Source: Pseudomonas libanensis (lineage in GTDB: Bacteria; Pseudomonadota; Gammaproteobacteria; Pseudomonadales; Pseudomonadaceae). From it: a DNA stretch of 64,000 bases. The stretch is from NCBI RefSeq assembly GCF_001439685.1, contig NZ_JYLH01000002.1, forward strand, positions 558,001 to 622,000, written 5' to 3'. Every line of letters begins with the position of its first letter. Position 1 is the stretch's first letter. Of this stretch, positions 43,463 through 52,805 are shown piece by piece. The translations under genes were made by a program, and so were the position numbers. The notes under the pieces are model-generated. The model saw only the letters and a program-made list of their open reading frames with translations. It was not told the origin of the DNA and did no database searches.

Positions 43463-44782
43463 TCAAGCCAATGCTGCCCCCGCAGGTGCCACCTGCGGAC
43501 TGCCGCTGGCAACAAAGTCTTCCTTACGCAACACCACCAGTGCAATCAACGACACCACGCCAGTGGCTACATAGAAATACCACGGCGAGGTAATGTCCCC
43601 GGTCACCTTGATCAGCCAGGTGGAGATCAGCGGCGCGCTGCCGCCAAACACCGCAACCGGCACGTTGTACGCCACGGCAATTCCGGTGGAGCGGATGCGG
43701 GTGGGCAGCAGTTCGCTCATCAGCGCATAGGTGGACGAGGCGTACAGGCCGAACAGGATCGCCACCGCCATCAACGGCGCGAAGAAGGTTGCCGGGGTGG
43801 CGGTGGGGGCCATCTTGAACAGCCAGAACATTGCCAGGGTTGCCAACGTGCCGATCACCATCAGGAACGGCTTGCGCCCGTACTTATCGGTAAAGGCCCC
43901 ACCAAACGGCATCACGAAGGCGGCCGAAAAACTGGCAACGAACACATAGAGCAAGGTGGTGCCGCTGTCGAACTTGAGGATCTTGGCCATGTAGGTCGAG
44001 GCGAAGGTCAACACCAGGTAAAAGATCGAGCTGTGCAAGGTGATGATAAAGAACACCAGGGCAATCGCCCGTTTCCACTGCCAGACCTCGCGCAGCGGCG
44101 CACGGGAGGTTTGCCCGGCGCGTTGCAGGGCGAGGAACTCGGGGCTGTCTTCGAGCTTGAGGCGGATGTACATCGAGATAAAGCCCAGGGGCGCGGCGAT
44201 CAGGAACGGTACGCGCCAGGCCCAATCCTGCATGACTTCGGCGCCCAGCACCCAGGTCATGCCATTGGCCACGGCACCACCGAGCAGCAGGCCGAGCACG
44301 GCGGTGACCATCAGCCAGCAGGTGGCAAAGCCGCGGCGGCCAGGGCCGGCGTATTCGGAGATAAAGCTGGTGACCGTGCCGATTTCGCCGCCCGCCGAGA
44401 AGCCTTGCACGCAGCGCACCAGGATCAGCAGGATCGGTGCGGCGATGCCCAGGCTGGCGTAGGTCGGCAACAGGCCCAGCAACACTGTGGAGCCGGACAT
44501 CATCACCAGCGCCATGATCAGGGTTTTGCGCCGGCCGATCTTGTCTGCCAGCGGGCCGAAGAACAGCCCACCCAAGGGGCGGATAAAGAAGCTCAGGGCA
44601 AACGCGGCGAAGCTGGCCAACAGGCTGGTGGTGGGGTCATCGGAGACGAAGAACGCCTGGCCGATATAGACGGCGAGAAAACCGTAGACGCCGTAGTCGT
44701 ACCACTCGATCAAGTGGCCGGAGGTAGCACCGAGAAACGCACGGCGGCGTTTGCGGACAGTGTCTTGTGCGGGATTGCCCAT
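43463..44782 (-). CDS. MFS metabolite:H+ symporter (MHS family)
   Basis: 439-residue 12-helix transporter of the MHS family (KgtP/ShiA/ProP type): N-terminal RRAFLGATSGHLIEWYDYGVYGFLAVYIGQAFF, motif A GPLADKIGRRKTLIMAL, RCVQGFSAGGEIGTVTSFISEYA, and the second-half repeat GGAFTDKYGRKPFLM. It imports an organic acid or similar metabolite with protons. It is the last gene of an operon with a thiolase and an acyl-CoA ligase, so the likely substrate is a carboxylic acid then activated to its CoA thioester (inference). Confidence 0.85.
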   Translation of the reverse strand: MGNPAQDTVRKRRRAFLGATSGHLIEWYDYGVYGFLAVYIGQAFFVSDDPTTSLLASFAAFALSFFIRPLGGLFFGPLADKIGRRKTLIMALVMMSGSTVLLGLLPTYASLGIAAPILLILVRCVQGFSAGGEIGTVTSFISEYAGPGRRGFATCWLMVTAVLGLLLGGAVANGMTWVLGAEVMQDWAWRVPFLIAAPLGFISMYIRLKLEDSPEFLALQRAGQTSRAPLREVWQWKRAIALVFFIITLHSSIFYLVLTFASTYMAKILKFDSGTTLLYVFVASFSAAFVMPFGGAFTDKYGRKPFLMVIGTLATLAMFWLFKMAPTATPATFFAPLMAVAILFGLYASSTYALMSELLPTRIRSTGIAVAYNVPVAVFGGSAPLISTWLIKVTGDITSPWYFYVATGVVSLIALVVLRKEDFVASGSPQVAPAGAALA

Positions 44783-44815
44783 CGAGGGGACTCCTTGTCT
44801 GATTGTCGATCCATG

Positions 44816-46345
44816 TCAAAGCGCGGCGATACTCGCTGCTTTCAACCACTGCCGCAAGTCGGTCTTGAGAATCTTGCCGTAGCTGTTTTTCGGCAGCTCG
44901 CTGCGCCACACATATTTTTTCGGTTTTTTGAACGAGGCCATGCGCGCCAGGAACCAGGCGGTGAGTTCGCTTTCGTCGAGGGGCTGGCCGCTGCGGGTGA
45001 CCACGAAGGCCACCACCGACTCGCCCCACTGCGCGTCCGGTTCGCCCACTACGCACACTTCAAATACGTCGGGATGCTGGGCCAGCACTTCCTCGACTTC
45101 GCGGGGGTACACATTGCTGCCGCCGCTGATGATCACGTCCTTGGAGCGATCCGTCAGGGTCAGGTAGCCGGCCGCGTCGAGGTAGCCGATATCGCCGGTC
45201 AGCAGCCAGCCGTCCACCAGGGCCTGGCGCGTGGCCTGCGGGTTACGCCAGTAGCCTTGCATGACCGTGGCGCCACGTACGGCGATTTCGCCGCGTTCAC
45301 CCGTGGGCAGTGGCTGGTGCTCGGTATCGAGGATGCGGATTTCCACACAGGCTTGCGCATGACCCACCGAAGCGGCGAGGCTGTCCCAGTCGGGACGCTG
45401 GCGTTCGGCGATCACTGCACGGGGCAACACGCTGATGGTCATCGGGCTTTCGCCCTGGCCGTAGATCTGCACCAGGCGCGGGCCGAAGGTGTCGACAGCT
45501 TCACGCAGGTCCGCCAGGTACATCGGCCCACCGCCATACACGATGGTCTTGATGCCGGCGCCGTGATAATCCTGGCGTCGGGCCTGCTCGACCATGCGTT
45601 TGACCATGGTTGGTGCGGCAAACAGCGACACATGGCCCACCTGCTCTGCCAGCCCGAACAGCTCGGCGGCGTCGAAGGCGTGGGAGGCCGGCACCACATG
45701 CCGTGCGCCGCAGCGCACATGAATAAAGTTGTACAGCCCGGCACCGTGGGACATCGGCGCGGCATACACCGCCGCATCGTCGGCGCTGACCGCATCGACA
45801 TCCGTGGCGTAGCACAGCGACATGGCGACCAGGTTGCCATGGGACAGCATCACTCCTTTAGAGCGCCCCGTGGTGCCGGACGTATAGAACAGCCAGGCAA
45901 GGTCCTGATCCTGGCGCGGCACCGGGTGCTCCAGGGTCGGCCAGCCAAGATCCGGCGGCCGCAGGTGGCCGTCCAGTTCTTTGCAGCGCGGGGGCAAATC
46001 CCACGATGAAAACACCTGGCCGCCGTCGGTAAAGATCAACCGCGCCTCGGCATTATCGGCAATCCAAGCCGCTTCGCTGGGGTGCAGCTTGGCGTTGATC
46101 GGCACCGCCACCCCGCCCATCCACCAGATGGCGTAGAGCAGTTCCAGGTAGTCGCAGCTGTTTTTCATCAGCAGCGCCACCGCGTCTCCCGGCACCAGTC
46201 CATGCTGCTCCACCAGGTGCGCGGCGCGTTGGCGCACGTGGGCGGCGAAGGTGGCGTAGTCGGCCACTTGCACGCTGGCGTCGAACAATGCCGGGCGTTG
46301 CGGGGCCCGACGCTGGGTGTCGTGCAGCCAGTTGGCAATGTTCAT
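44816..46345 (-). CDS. Acyl-CoA synthetase (AMP-forming)
   Basis: 509-residue ANL-superfamily ligase. Adenylation core motif LFYTSGTTGRSKGVMLSHGN, QIYGQGESPMTISVLP, GEIAVRGATVMQGYWRNP, LTGDIGYLDAAGYLTLTDRSKDVIISGGSNVYPREVEEVL, and the C-terminal catalytic lysine in LPKNSYGKILK are all present, giving a complete enzyme. It activates a carboxylic acid with ATP and CoA. The exact acid is unknown. It starts three bases after the thiolase stop and is followed by the MHS transporter, forming an uptake-activation-thiolysis unit. Confidence 0.88.
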   Translation of the reverse strand: MNIANWLHDTQRRAPQRPALFDASVQVADYATFAAHVRQRAAHLVEQHGLVPGDAVALLMKNSCDYLELLYAIWWMGGVAVPINAKLHPSEAAWIADNAEARLIFTDGGQVFSSWDLPPRCKELDGHLRPPDLGWPTLEHPVPRQDQDLAWLFYTSGTTGRSKGVMLSHGNLVAMSLCYATDVDAVSADDAAVYAAPMSHGAGLYNFIHVRCGARHVVPASHAFDAAELFGLAEQVGHVSLFAAPTMVKRMVEQARRQDYHGAGIKTIVYGGGPMYLADLREAVDTFGPRLVQIYGQGESPMTISVLPRAVIAERQRPDWDSLAASVGHAQACVEIRILDTEHQPLPTGERGEIAVRGATVMQGYWRNPQATRQALVDGWLLTGDIGYLDAAGYLTLTDRSKDVIISGGSNVYPREVEEVLAQHPDVFEVCVVGEPDAQWGESVVAFVVTRSGQPLDESELTAWFLARMASFKKPKKYVWRSELPKNSYGKILKTDLRQWLKAASIAAL

Positions 46346-46348
46346 GGC

Positions 46349-47527
46349 TCAGCTCCTGCGCGCCTGCAGGACCGAGGCATAGTTGGCCACCGCCATGCCG
46401 CCCATGTTGAACACCAGGCCGAACTCCGGGTTGGGCACCGCCAGGCCAATCGGCTCGCCGGTCAATTGCCGGAACGCCAAGGCATGCATGGAAACCCCCG
46501 TGGCACCGACGGGATGCCCCTTGGCCTTGAGCCCACCGGAAAGATTCACCGGCAAGCGCCCGCCAGCGCGCACCACGCCGCTGTCGAGTACGCGGTGCCC
46601 CTCGCCCTTGGGCGCCAGGCCCATGGCTTCGTAGATCAGCAATTCGGCGATGGTGAAGCAGTCATGGACCTCGGCGAAGCTCAGGTCGGCCAGGGTCACA
46701 TTCGCCCCGCGCAGGGCTGAATGGATCGCCCGCTGCGGGCCCTCAAATGCCAGGATGTCGCGCTGGGCGATGGGCAAGGTGTCGTTGACCTGGGTCATCG
46801 CCCGGATCTGCACATCGCGACGAAATGCCCGCGCGCGCTTGGGCGAGGCGAGGATGATCGCGGCGGCGCCGTCGCTGATCAGCGAGCAATCGGTCAGGCG
46901 CAGGGAGTCTGCCACGAACGGGTTGCTCTGGGACACGTTGTTACAGTGCTCGAAATTCATTTCCCGATGCATCTGTGCCAGCGGGTTGGCCATGGCGTTG
47001 GAGTGATTCTTGGTGGCGATGGCCGCCATCGAGCCCAGCGGGCAGTGGTAGCGCTCGGCGTATTGCTGCGCAGCACGGCCAAACAATTGCGGGAAACTCA
47101 GGCCGGCTTCGGCCGGGTCATTCTGGTAGCCGGCACCGGCCAGGGCCTGGGTGACCGCCGCGGTGCTGGTGTGGGTCATCTTCTCGGCGCCCACCACCAG
47201 CACCAGTTCGGCGCTGCCGGAAAGAATCGCATTGACCCCCGCCTGGATCGCCGCCGAGCCGGACGCGCAGGCGTTTTCACAGCGGGTGGCGGGTTTGAAG
47301 CGCAGCCCGGGGTCGGCCTGCAACAGCAACGAGGCAGCAAACCCATCGGACACCAGCCCCGAATTGAAATGACCGAGGAACAGCGCGTCGATTTGCGACG
47401 CGTCAATCGCGGCGTCGCTCAGGGCCTCACGGGTGACCTGGACGATCAAGTCTTCCAGCGTGGTGCCTTCCAGGCGACCGAAACGGGAGTGACCAGCGGC
47501 AACAATGGAGACGCAATCAGCAGGCAT
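46349..47527 (-). CDS. Thiolase-family protein (acetyl-CoA acetyltransferase / SCP-2 thiolase type)
   Basis: 392-residue thiolase-fold enzyme. The nucleophile is likely C87 in RCENACASGSAAIQAG; later blocks are the SFAEVHDCFTIAELLIYEAMGL and NLSGGLKAKGHPVGATGVSM histidine motifs (HDCF, GHPVGATG). It resembles SCP-x/acetyl-CoA acetyltransferase-like enzymes that act on CoA thioesters. The ATG at 47527 fits the family start. First gene of an operon with the acyl-CoA ligase and MHS transporter, divergent from a PAS-LuxR regulator with a palindrome in the shared promoter region. Confidence 0.87.
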   Translation of the reverse strand: MPADCVSIVAAGHSRFGRLEGTTLEDLIVQVTREALSDAAIDASQIDALFLGHFNSGLVSDGFAASLLLQADPGLRFKPATRCENACASGSAAIQAGVNAILSGSAELVLVVGAEKMTHTSTAAVTQALAGAGYQNDPAEAGLSFPQLFGRAAQQYAERYHCPLGSMAAIATKNHSNAMANPLAQMHREMNFEHCNNVSQSNPFVADSLRLTDCSLISDGAAAIILASPKRARAFRRDVQIRAMTQVNDTLPIAQRDILAFEGPQRAIHSALRGANVTLADLSFAEVHDCFTIAELLIYEAMGLAPKGEGHRVLDSGVVRAGGRLPVNLSGGLKAKGHPVGATGVSMHALAFRQLTGEPIGLAVPNPEFGLVFNMGGMAVANYASVLQARRS

Positions 47528-47601
47528 AATCAATTTCTTCTGTTCTTGATCCGGACTTTACCTACAATGACCCACCCCCGGTCGCGCGCCAATTCGTGTA
47601 A

Positions 47602-47621
47602 CTACTTACATAGGTAAGTAG
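47602..47621. promoter_or_regulatory. Palindrome between thiolase operon and PAS-LuxR regulator
   Basis: CTACTTAC-ATAG-GTAAGTAG at 47602-47621 is a perfect 8-bp inverted repeat, 36 bases upstream of the LuxR-family gene and 75 upstream of the thiolase. Length and symmetry suit a LuxR/FixJ-type dimer. Confidence 0.6.
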
Positions 47622-47656
47622 CGCGCCAGGGTATTGAACAACGAGGCAGGACGCCC

Positions 47657-48229
47657 ATGAACGCGCTAGCACAACAATTCCAAGACCTCGAACGCCTGGC
47701 GTTCAAGCTGTCCCCAGCGCCGCAGATCGTCACCAGCGACCGGGTGATACTCGACTGCAACGACGCCTTCCTGAAGCTGTTCGGCTATACGCGTGAAGCG
47801 CTGGTCAATCAGTTGACCCTGTTGATCTACCCGTCCCAGGCCGACTACCACGCCATCGGCAAGCGCAGCCATGACTGGCTGCTCGACAGCGACAACGGCT
47901 TTTATTCCGATGAACGCTTCATGCAGCACCATAACGGCGAAGTGTTCTGGGCCAAGTCCCACGGCTACACCCTCACCCCCAAAGACCCGTTCAAACTGAT
48001 GATCTGGCACTTCGAACGCCTGGACCGCCTGCACCAGGGCACCGGCGACCTCACACCGCGGGAGCGCGAGATCGCCATGCACATCGTCAATGGCTTCAAG
48101 TCCAAGGAAATCGCCCTGCGCCTGGCGATTTCCCATCGCACGGTGGAGGTGCATCGGGCGCGGTTGATGAAGAAGCTGCAGGCCAAGACCGTGGTGGAGT
48201 TGGTGTCGAAGATCATTATGGTGGCGTGA
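47657..48229 (+). CDS. PAS-domain LuxR-family regulator
   Basis: 190-residue regulator with an N-terminal PAS domain (APQIVTSDRVILDCNDAFLKLFGYTREALVNQLTLLIYPSQADY...YSDERFMQHHNGEVFWAKSHGYTLTP) and a C-terminal LuxR HTH (DLTPREREIAMHIVNGFKSKEIALRLAISHRTVEVHRARLMKKLQAK). No receiver or transmitter domain is present, so the PAS domain probably senses a small molecule directly. Divergent from the thiolase-ligase-transporter operon, its likely target, with the palindrome at 47602-47621 in between. AGGACGCCC precedes the ATG. Confidence 0.85.
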   Translation: MNALAQQFQDLERLAFKLSPAPQIVTSDRVILDCNDAFLKLFGYTREALVNQLTLLIYPSQADYHAIGKRSHDWLLDSDNGFYSDERFMQHHNGEVFWAKSHGYTLTPKDPFKLMIWHFERLDRLHQGTGDLTPREREIAMHIVNGFKSKEIALRLAISHRTVEVHRARLMKKLQAKTVVELVSKIIMVA

Positions 48230-48340
48230 CAGCCGACTGCGAGCTGTTTAGTCTACCCGGTCAACATGGATTTGGGGGGGCCGCCATCGAGGTCAAGTCG
48301 AATCGTCGCACCGCCCCTCCCACATTAGATCTGCTGCGTC

Positions 48341-49408
48341 TCAGGCTGCGTGGCTTTCTCGCTTCAAACTGTCCATATCGATCACAAAACGATACTTGAC
48401 ATCACCCTTGAGCATGCGCTCATAGGCTTCGTTGATACCCTGGATATCGATCATTTCCACATCCGAGACAATCCCGTGCTTGGCGCAGAAGTCCAGCATC
48501 TCCTGGGTTTCCTGGATGCCGCCGATCAGCGAGCCGGCCAGGCTGCGGCGCTTGAAGATCAGGTTGAATACCGTGGGCGACGGGTGCGGGCTGTCGGGGG
48601 CGCCGACCAGGGTCATGGTGCCGTCGCGCTTGAGCAGGTTGAGGAAGGCATCCAGGTCATGGGGTGCGGCGACGGTGTTGAGGATGAAGTCCAGGCTGTT
48701 GGCGACCGAGGCCATTTCATCCGGTTTTTTGGACACTACCACCTGGTCGGCGCCCAGGCGCAGGCCGTCTTCGCGCTTGTTCGGTGAGGTGGTGAACAGC
48801 GTCACGTGGGCGCCCATGGCGTGGGCAATCTTGACCGCCATGTGCCCAAGCCCGCCAAGGCCGACCACGCCGACTTTCTGGCCGGGGCCGACCTTCCAGT
48901 GGTGCAGCGGCGAGTAAGTGGTGATGCCCGCGCACAACAACGGCGCCACGGCCGCCAGGTTCGAGGCGTCGTGGGAGATGCGCAGTACGAACTGCTCCTT
49001 GACCACGATGTTGTCCGAGTAGCCGCCGAAGGTGTTTTCGCCGCCGAACACCGGGCCGTTATAGGTGCCGGTAAAACCGTTCTCGCAGTACTGCTCCTCG
49101 CCCTCCGCGCAGGATGCGCACTGCTGGCAGCTGTCGACCATGCAGCCGACACCAGCCAGGTCGCCGACCTTGAATTTTTTCACATTGGCGCCCACCGCCG
49201 TCACCCGGCCAACAATTTCATGCCCGGGCACCGACGGGTAAAGGGTGTTGTGCCACTCGTTGCGCACGGTGTGCAGGTCGGAGTGGCATACACCGCAATA
49301 GAGAATGTCGATCTGTACATCGTCAGCCCCCGGCGCACGGCGCTCGAAGGTGTAGGGCTTGAGGGTGTCCTTGGCGTTCTGGGCGGCGTAGCTGTAAGTC
49401 TTGGCCAT
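48341..49408 (-). CDS. Zinc-dependent NAD(P)H alcohol/aldehyde reductase (AdhC/YahK-like)
   Basis: 355-residue medium-chain dehydrogenase of the cinnamyl-alcohol/YahK group. Catalytic zinc site CGVCHSDLHTVRNEW and GHEIVGRV; structural zinc cysteines in CMVDSCQQCASCAEGEEQYC; cofactor motif VGVVGLGGLGHMAVKIAHAMG. It reduces aldehydes, probably with NADPH. The ATG at 49408 (MAKTYSYAAQ) has AGGTG upstream; an earlier ATG at 49417 is less likely. It stands alone, with a REP-like remnant in the gap after it. Confidence 0.88.
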   Translation of the reverse strand: MAKTYSYAAQNAKDTLKPYTFERRAPGADDVQIDILYCGVCHSDLHTVRNEWHNTLYPSVPGHEIVGRVTAVGANVKKFKVGDLAGVGCMVDSCQQCASCAEGEEQYCENGFTGTYNGPVFGGENTFGGYSDNIVVKEQFVLRISHDASNLAAVAPLLCAGITTYSPLHHWKVGPGQKVGVVGLGGLGHMAVKIAHAMGAHVTLFTTSPNKREDGLRLGADQVVVSKKPDEMASVANSLDFILNTVAAPHDLDAFLNLLKRDGTMTLVGAPDSPHPSPTVFNLIFKRRSLAGSLIGGIQETQEMLDFCAKHGIVSDVEMIDIQGINEAYERMLKGDVKYRFVIDMDSLKRESHAA

Positions 49409-49550
49409 TTCGTTCACCTGTTTGATCTGACGTAGAGAGTCAGTTGACCCGCATAGACGCTGAACCGTTCAACCAAGCACGCCCATACAATCGGCGCCAC
49501 TGCCTGAGCCCCTAAGCTTTTGACTTTCTTGACAGCGCTGGAGACTAGGC

Positions 49551-50447
49551 ATGAGTAGGCAAGTGAGGGCGGTATCCATGGCAGTGACGTTGCTGGCCGG
49601 GGCCATGACAGGCGGTGTCTGGGCTGCCACGCCAAAGGTTGCGGTGGCGCCGCAATATGACACCAGCCATGTGTATGTGGCACCGGCGGATGTGGAGCGT
49701 TTTGCCCAGAGCTTCCTGGCCACGTTCGGCGGCAAGAGTACGCCCCAGGTAGTGGTCAATGTACTGCCAGTGCCGAGCAGCACCACCTCGCAACTGTTGC
49801 AGACCCCGGCCGGTACGGTGTCGCTGTTCGGTTTCACCACGCCCATCCCCCATCCGTTTGGCCAGGAACGCAATGGCTACCTGGTCAAGGACATGGACGT
49901 AGCGCTCAAGGCCGCACGGGAAAACGGTGCCGCGGTGATCGTCAGCGACTTTCCCGACCCCATCGGTCGTGATGCCGTGGTGCAGTGGCCGGGCGGCGTG
50001 AACATGCAGCTCTACTGGCACACCAAGACCCCGGATTACGCTGCCTTCCAGACGGTGCCGGAAAATCGCGTGTACCTCAGCGCAGACCGTGCCGACCGCT
50101 TTATCAAGGCGTTCATCGGCTTCTCCCATGGCAAAGTCATTGCCGATGACAAGCAGGCGCCTGGGGTCGACGTCGGCCAGGCCAGCGGTACGTACCGGCG
50201 CGTCAATATCGAGTCGCCGTTTGGGCGTATGGCGGTGCTGGTCACCAACGGCCAACTGCCCTACCCCTTTGGCCATGAAACCACCGGTTACCAGGTGGCC
50301 GACCTGACGGCCACCCTGGCCAAGGCCACCGGGTCCGGGGCCAAAGTGCTGGTGCCGAGCTTTGACAGCAAAGGCCGGCGCAGCGCGTTGGTGGAATTCC
50401 CCGGCGGTTACGTCGCGGAAATCCACCAGCTCACCGCGGCAAAATGA
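49551..50447 (+). CDS. Exported glyoxalase/VOC-like protein
   Basis: 298-residue secreted protein with signal peptide (VRAVSMAVTLLAGAMTGGVWA-A). The rest forms two similar halves, each ending in a PFG(Q/H)E segment (FGFTTPIPHPFGQERNGYLVKDMDVALKAARENGAAVIVSDFPDPIGRDAVVQWPGG, and LVTNGQLPYPFGHETTGYQVADLTATLAKATGSGAKVLVPSFDSKGRRSALVEFPGG). This is the pattern of duplicated VOC/glyoxalase modules. GGAG lies upstream of the ATG. It overlaps the next gene, an AlgE-like porin, by four bases. Substrate unknown. Confidence 0.7.
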   Translation: MSRQVRAVSMAVTLLAGAMTGGVWAATPKVAVAPQYDTSHVYVAPADVERFAQSFLATFGGKSTPQVVVNVLPVPSSTTSQLLQTPAGTVSLFGFTTPIPHPFGQERNGYLVKDMDVALKAARENGAAVIVSDFPDPIGRDAVVQWPGGVNMQLYWHTKTPDYAAFQTVPENRVYLSADRADRFIKAFIGFSHGKVIADDKQAPGVDVGQASGTYRRVNIESPFGRMAVLVTNGQLPYPFGHETTGYQVADLTATLAKATGSGAKVLVPSFDSKGRRSALVEFPGGYVAEIHQLTAAK

Positions 50448-51835
50448 TTCGCCGCACAGGCTGGGGCCTGGCCGTGCTGTGGCCGCTGCTTGCCGGCAGC
50501 GCCCACGCCGACGCGCAACCGACCCGTCCAGCGATCAAGGCCAACCGTTGGCAGGAAGACTGGTCCGTGCTCAAGGATCCGGCCCTGCGCACGCAACCGC
50601 TGGACAACCTCAAGTACATCCCGCTGCCCACCGCCAACCCGTTCACCTATCTGTCTTTGGGTGCGACGCTGCGCGAACGCTTCGAGATGAACGACGCCAG
50701 CGGGTTCGGCGTGCGCGATGTGCAGCGTGACCGCTACCTGATCCAGCGTTTCCAGGTGCATGCCGACTTGCACCTGGACGAGCACTGGCGGCTGTTCACC
50801 CAGCTGGAGGATGTGCGGGCTTATGACAAGACCACGATCGGCGGTGCCGACCAGAACCGTGTCGACCTGCGCCTGGCCTTTGCCGAGTACGTAAAGACCT
50901 TCAGCGCCGGCACGTTCAAGGCACGGGCTGGCCGCCAGGATTTTGCCTTCGATTTGCAGCGCTTCATCTCATCACGGGACGGCCCGAATGTGCGGCAGTC
51001 CTTCGATGCGTTGTGGGCCGATTGGGAAACGCCGCAATGGCGTTTTATCGGGATTGCCAGCCAACCGGTGCAGTATCAGGATGGCCGGCATTTCGATGAC
51101 AAATCCAACCGTGATGCGCGCTTTCACATGCTGCGGGTCGAGCGGCTGGTGGGCGGCAGCAATGAGCTGTCAGCCTATTATGGCGTCTACGAACGCAGGG
51201 CCGCGCACTACCTGGACGCCGACGGCGACGAGACCCGCCAACTGCTCGACGCACGCCTGGGTGGCGCGGCCCAAGGGTTCGACTGGGATATCGAAGCCAT
51301 GCTGCAAAGGGGCTCGGTGGGCAGCAAGACTATCCGCGCCTGGGCGGGCGGCAGCCGCACTGGCTACACCTTCGACACATTGGCATGGAAACCGCGCATC
51401 GGCCTGCAGCTGGATATCGCCTCCGGTGACCGCAAGAGCGGTGACGGTCGCGTCGGCACCTTCAACCCGCTGTTCCCCAATGGCTACTATTTTTCCCTGG
51501 CCGGTTATACGGGCTACAGCAACCTGATCCACGTCAAGCCGTCGATCACCGTCAAGCCCATCGCCAAGCTCAGCGTGCAAACCGCCATCGGCCTGCTCTG
51601 GCGGCAGACCACCGCGGACGCGGTCTACACCCAGCCCAACCTGGCCGTCGCCGGTACCGCTGGCCAGGGTGAACGCTGGACCGGCGCCTACGGTCAACTG
51701 CGCACCGACTACGCTTTTACGTCCAACCTCAGTGGCGCAGTCGAAGCTGTGCACTATGCCGTCGGCCAGACCCTGCGCGATGCCGGCGGGCACGACAGCA
51801 ACTACCTGGGCATGGAGCTCAAGTTCAGCTGGTAA
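50444..51835 (+). CDS. AlgE-like alginate export family outer-membrane porin
   Basis: 463-residue beta-barrel protein of the alginate export (AlgE-like) family. Signal peptide GLAVLWPLLAGSAHA; then NPFTYLSLGATLRERFEMNDASGFGVRDVQRDRYLIQRFQVHADLHLDEHWRLFTQLEDVRAYD, GTFKARAGRQDFAFDLQRFISSRDGPNVRQSFDALW, and terminal YLGMELKFSW (aromatic end, as in barrels). Such porins also transport small anions and sugars; none of the alginate polymerase genes are here, so alginate export itself is doubtful. Translationally coupled to the preceding VOC-like protein gene. Confidence 0.8.
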   Translation: MIRRTGWGLAVLWPLLAGSAHADAQPTRPAIKANRWQEDWSVLKDPALRTQPLDNLKYIPLPTANPFTYLSLGATLRERFEMNDASGFGVRDVQRDRYLIQRFQVHADLHLDEHWRLFTQLEDVRAYDKTTIGGADQNRVDLRLAFAEYVKTFSAGTFKARAGRQDFAFDLQRFISSRDGPNVRQSFDALWADWETPQWRFIGIASQPVQYQDGRHFDDKSNRDARFHMLRVERLVGGSNELSAYYGVYERRAAHYLDADGDETRQLLDARLGGAAQGFDWDIEAMLQRGSVGSKTIRAWAGGSRTGYTFDTLAWKPRIGLQLDIASGDRKSGDGRVGTFNPLFPNGYYFSLAGYTGYSNLIHVKPSITVKPIAKLSVQTAIGLLWRQTTADAVYTQPNLAVAGTAGQGERWTGAYGQLRTDYAFTSNLSGAVEAVHYAVGQTLRDAGGHDSNYLGMELKFSW

Positions 51836-51932
51836 GCCCAGGCAAGCACACCCGTACAAGCCTGTGGTTGGGTTTACGGCAATAGTAACGCGGATTTTTC
51901 ACTGCTCTTATCACTCAAGCAAGGAGATTCAG

Positions 51933-52751
51933 ATGAGCACATTCGTTGCCAAAGACGGTACCCAGATCTACTTCAAGGACTGGGGCAGCGGCAAGCCCGT
52001 GCTGTTCAGCCACGGCTGGCCGCTGGATGCCGACATGTGGGAATACCAGATGGAATACCTGAGCAGCCGCGGCTTTCGCACCCTCGCGTTCGATCGCCGT
52101 GGTTTTGGCCGCTCGGACCAGCCCTGGACCGGTAATGACTACGACACCTTCGCCGACGATATCGCCCAGTTGATCGAACACCTGGACCTGCAGGACGTGA
52201 CCCTGGTGGGCTTTTCAATGGGTGGCGGTGACGTGGCGCGCTATATCGCCCGCCATGGCAGCGCTCGTGTCGCCGGCCTGGTGCTGTTGGGGGCGGTGAC
52301 GCCGATCTTTGGCCAGAAACCCGATTACCCCCAGGGCGTCCCCGCTGACGTATTCGATGGCATCAAGGCGGGCCTGTTGAAAGATCGCGCGCAATTCATC
52401 AGCGATTTCAACACCCCGTTCTTCGGCCTCAACAAAGGCCAGGAAGTCTCGGAGGGCGTGCTCACCCAAACCCTGCAGATCGCCCTGCAAGCCTCGCTCA
52501 AATCCACCGTGGACTGCGTCACCGCGTTCTCGCAAACCGACTTCCGCCCCGACATGGCCAAGATCGACGTGCCGACCCTGGTGATCCACGGCGACGGCGA
52601 CCAGATCGTACCGTTCGAGACCACCGGCAAGGTCGCGGCCGAGATGATCAAAGGCGCGCAATTGAAGGTCTACAAGGATGCACCCCACGGGTTTGCCGCA
52701 ACCCACACCGAGCAACTCAATGCAGACCTGCTGGCGTTCCTGAACCGCTGA
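51933..52751 (+). CDS. Alpha/beta hydrolase, non-haem chloroperoxidase/arylesterase type
   Basis: 272-residue hydrolase: VLFSHGWPLDADMWEYQMEYL (HG oxyanion motif), nucleophile elbow GFSMGGG (S96), acid in VIHGDGDQIVPF and base histidine in APHGFAATH. This is the cofactor-free chloroperoxidase/arylesterase pattern; in vivo it is probably an esterase or perhydrolase. Start ATG at 51933 has AAGGAGATTCAG upstream. It is followed by a strong terminator at 52779 and stands as a single gene. Confidence 0.88.
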   Translation: MSTFVAKDGTQIYFKDWGSGKPVLFSHGWPLDADMWEYQMEYLSSRGFRTLAFDRRGFGRSDQPWTGNDYDTFADDIAQLIEHLDLQDVTLVGFSMGGGDVARYIARHGSARVAGLVLLGAVTPIFGQKPDYPQGVPADVFDGIKAGLLKDRAQFISDFNTPFFGLNKGQEVSEGVLTQTLQIALQASLKSTVDCVTAFSQTDFRPDMAKIDVPTLVIHGDGDQIVPFETTGKVAAEMIKGAQLKVYKDAPHGFAATHTEQLNADLLAFLNR

Positions 52752-52778
52752 ACCGCTTGAAACCTCCTCTCCTTGTTT

Positions 52779-52803
52779 GGCCGGGCTCGCCCGGCCTTTT
52801 TTT
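52779..52803 (+). terminator. Rho-independent terminator
   Basis: GGCCGGGC-TC-GCCCGGCC followed by seven T residues, 28 bases after the hydrolase stop and just before the convergent DoxX gene end. A perfect 8-bp GC stem makes it strong. Confidence 0.92.
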
Positions 52804-52805
52804 GC

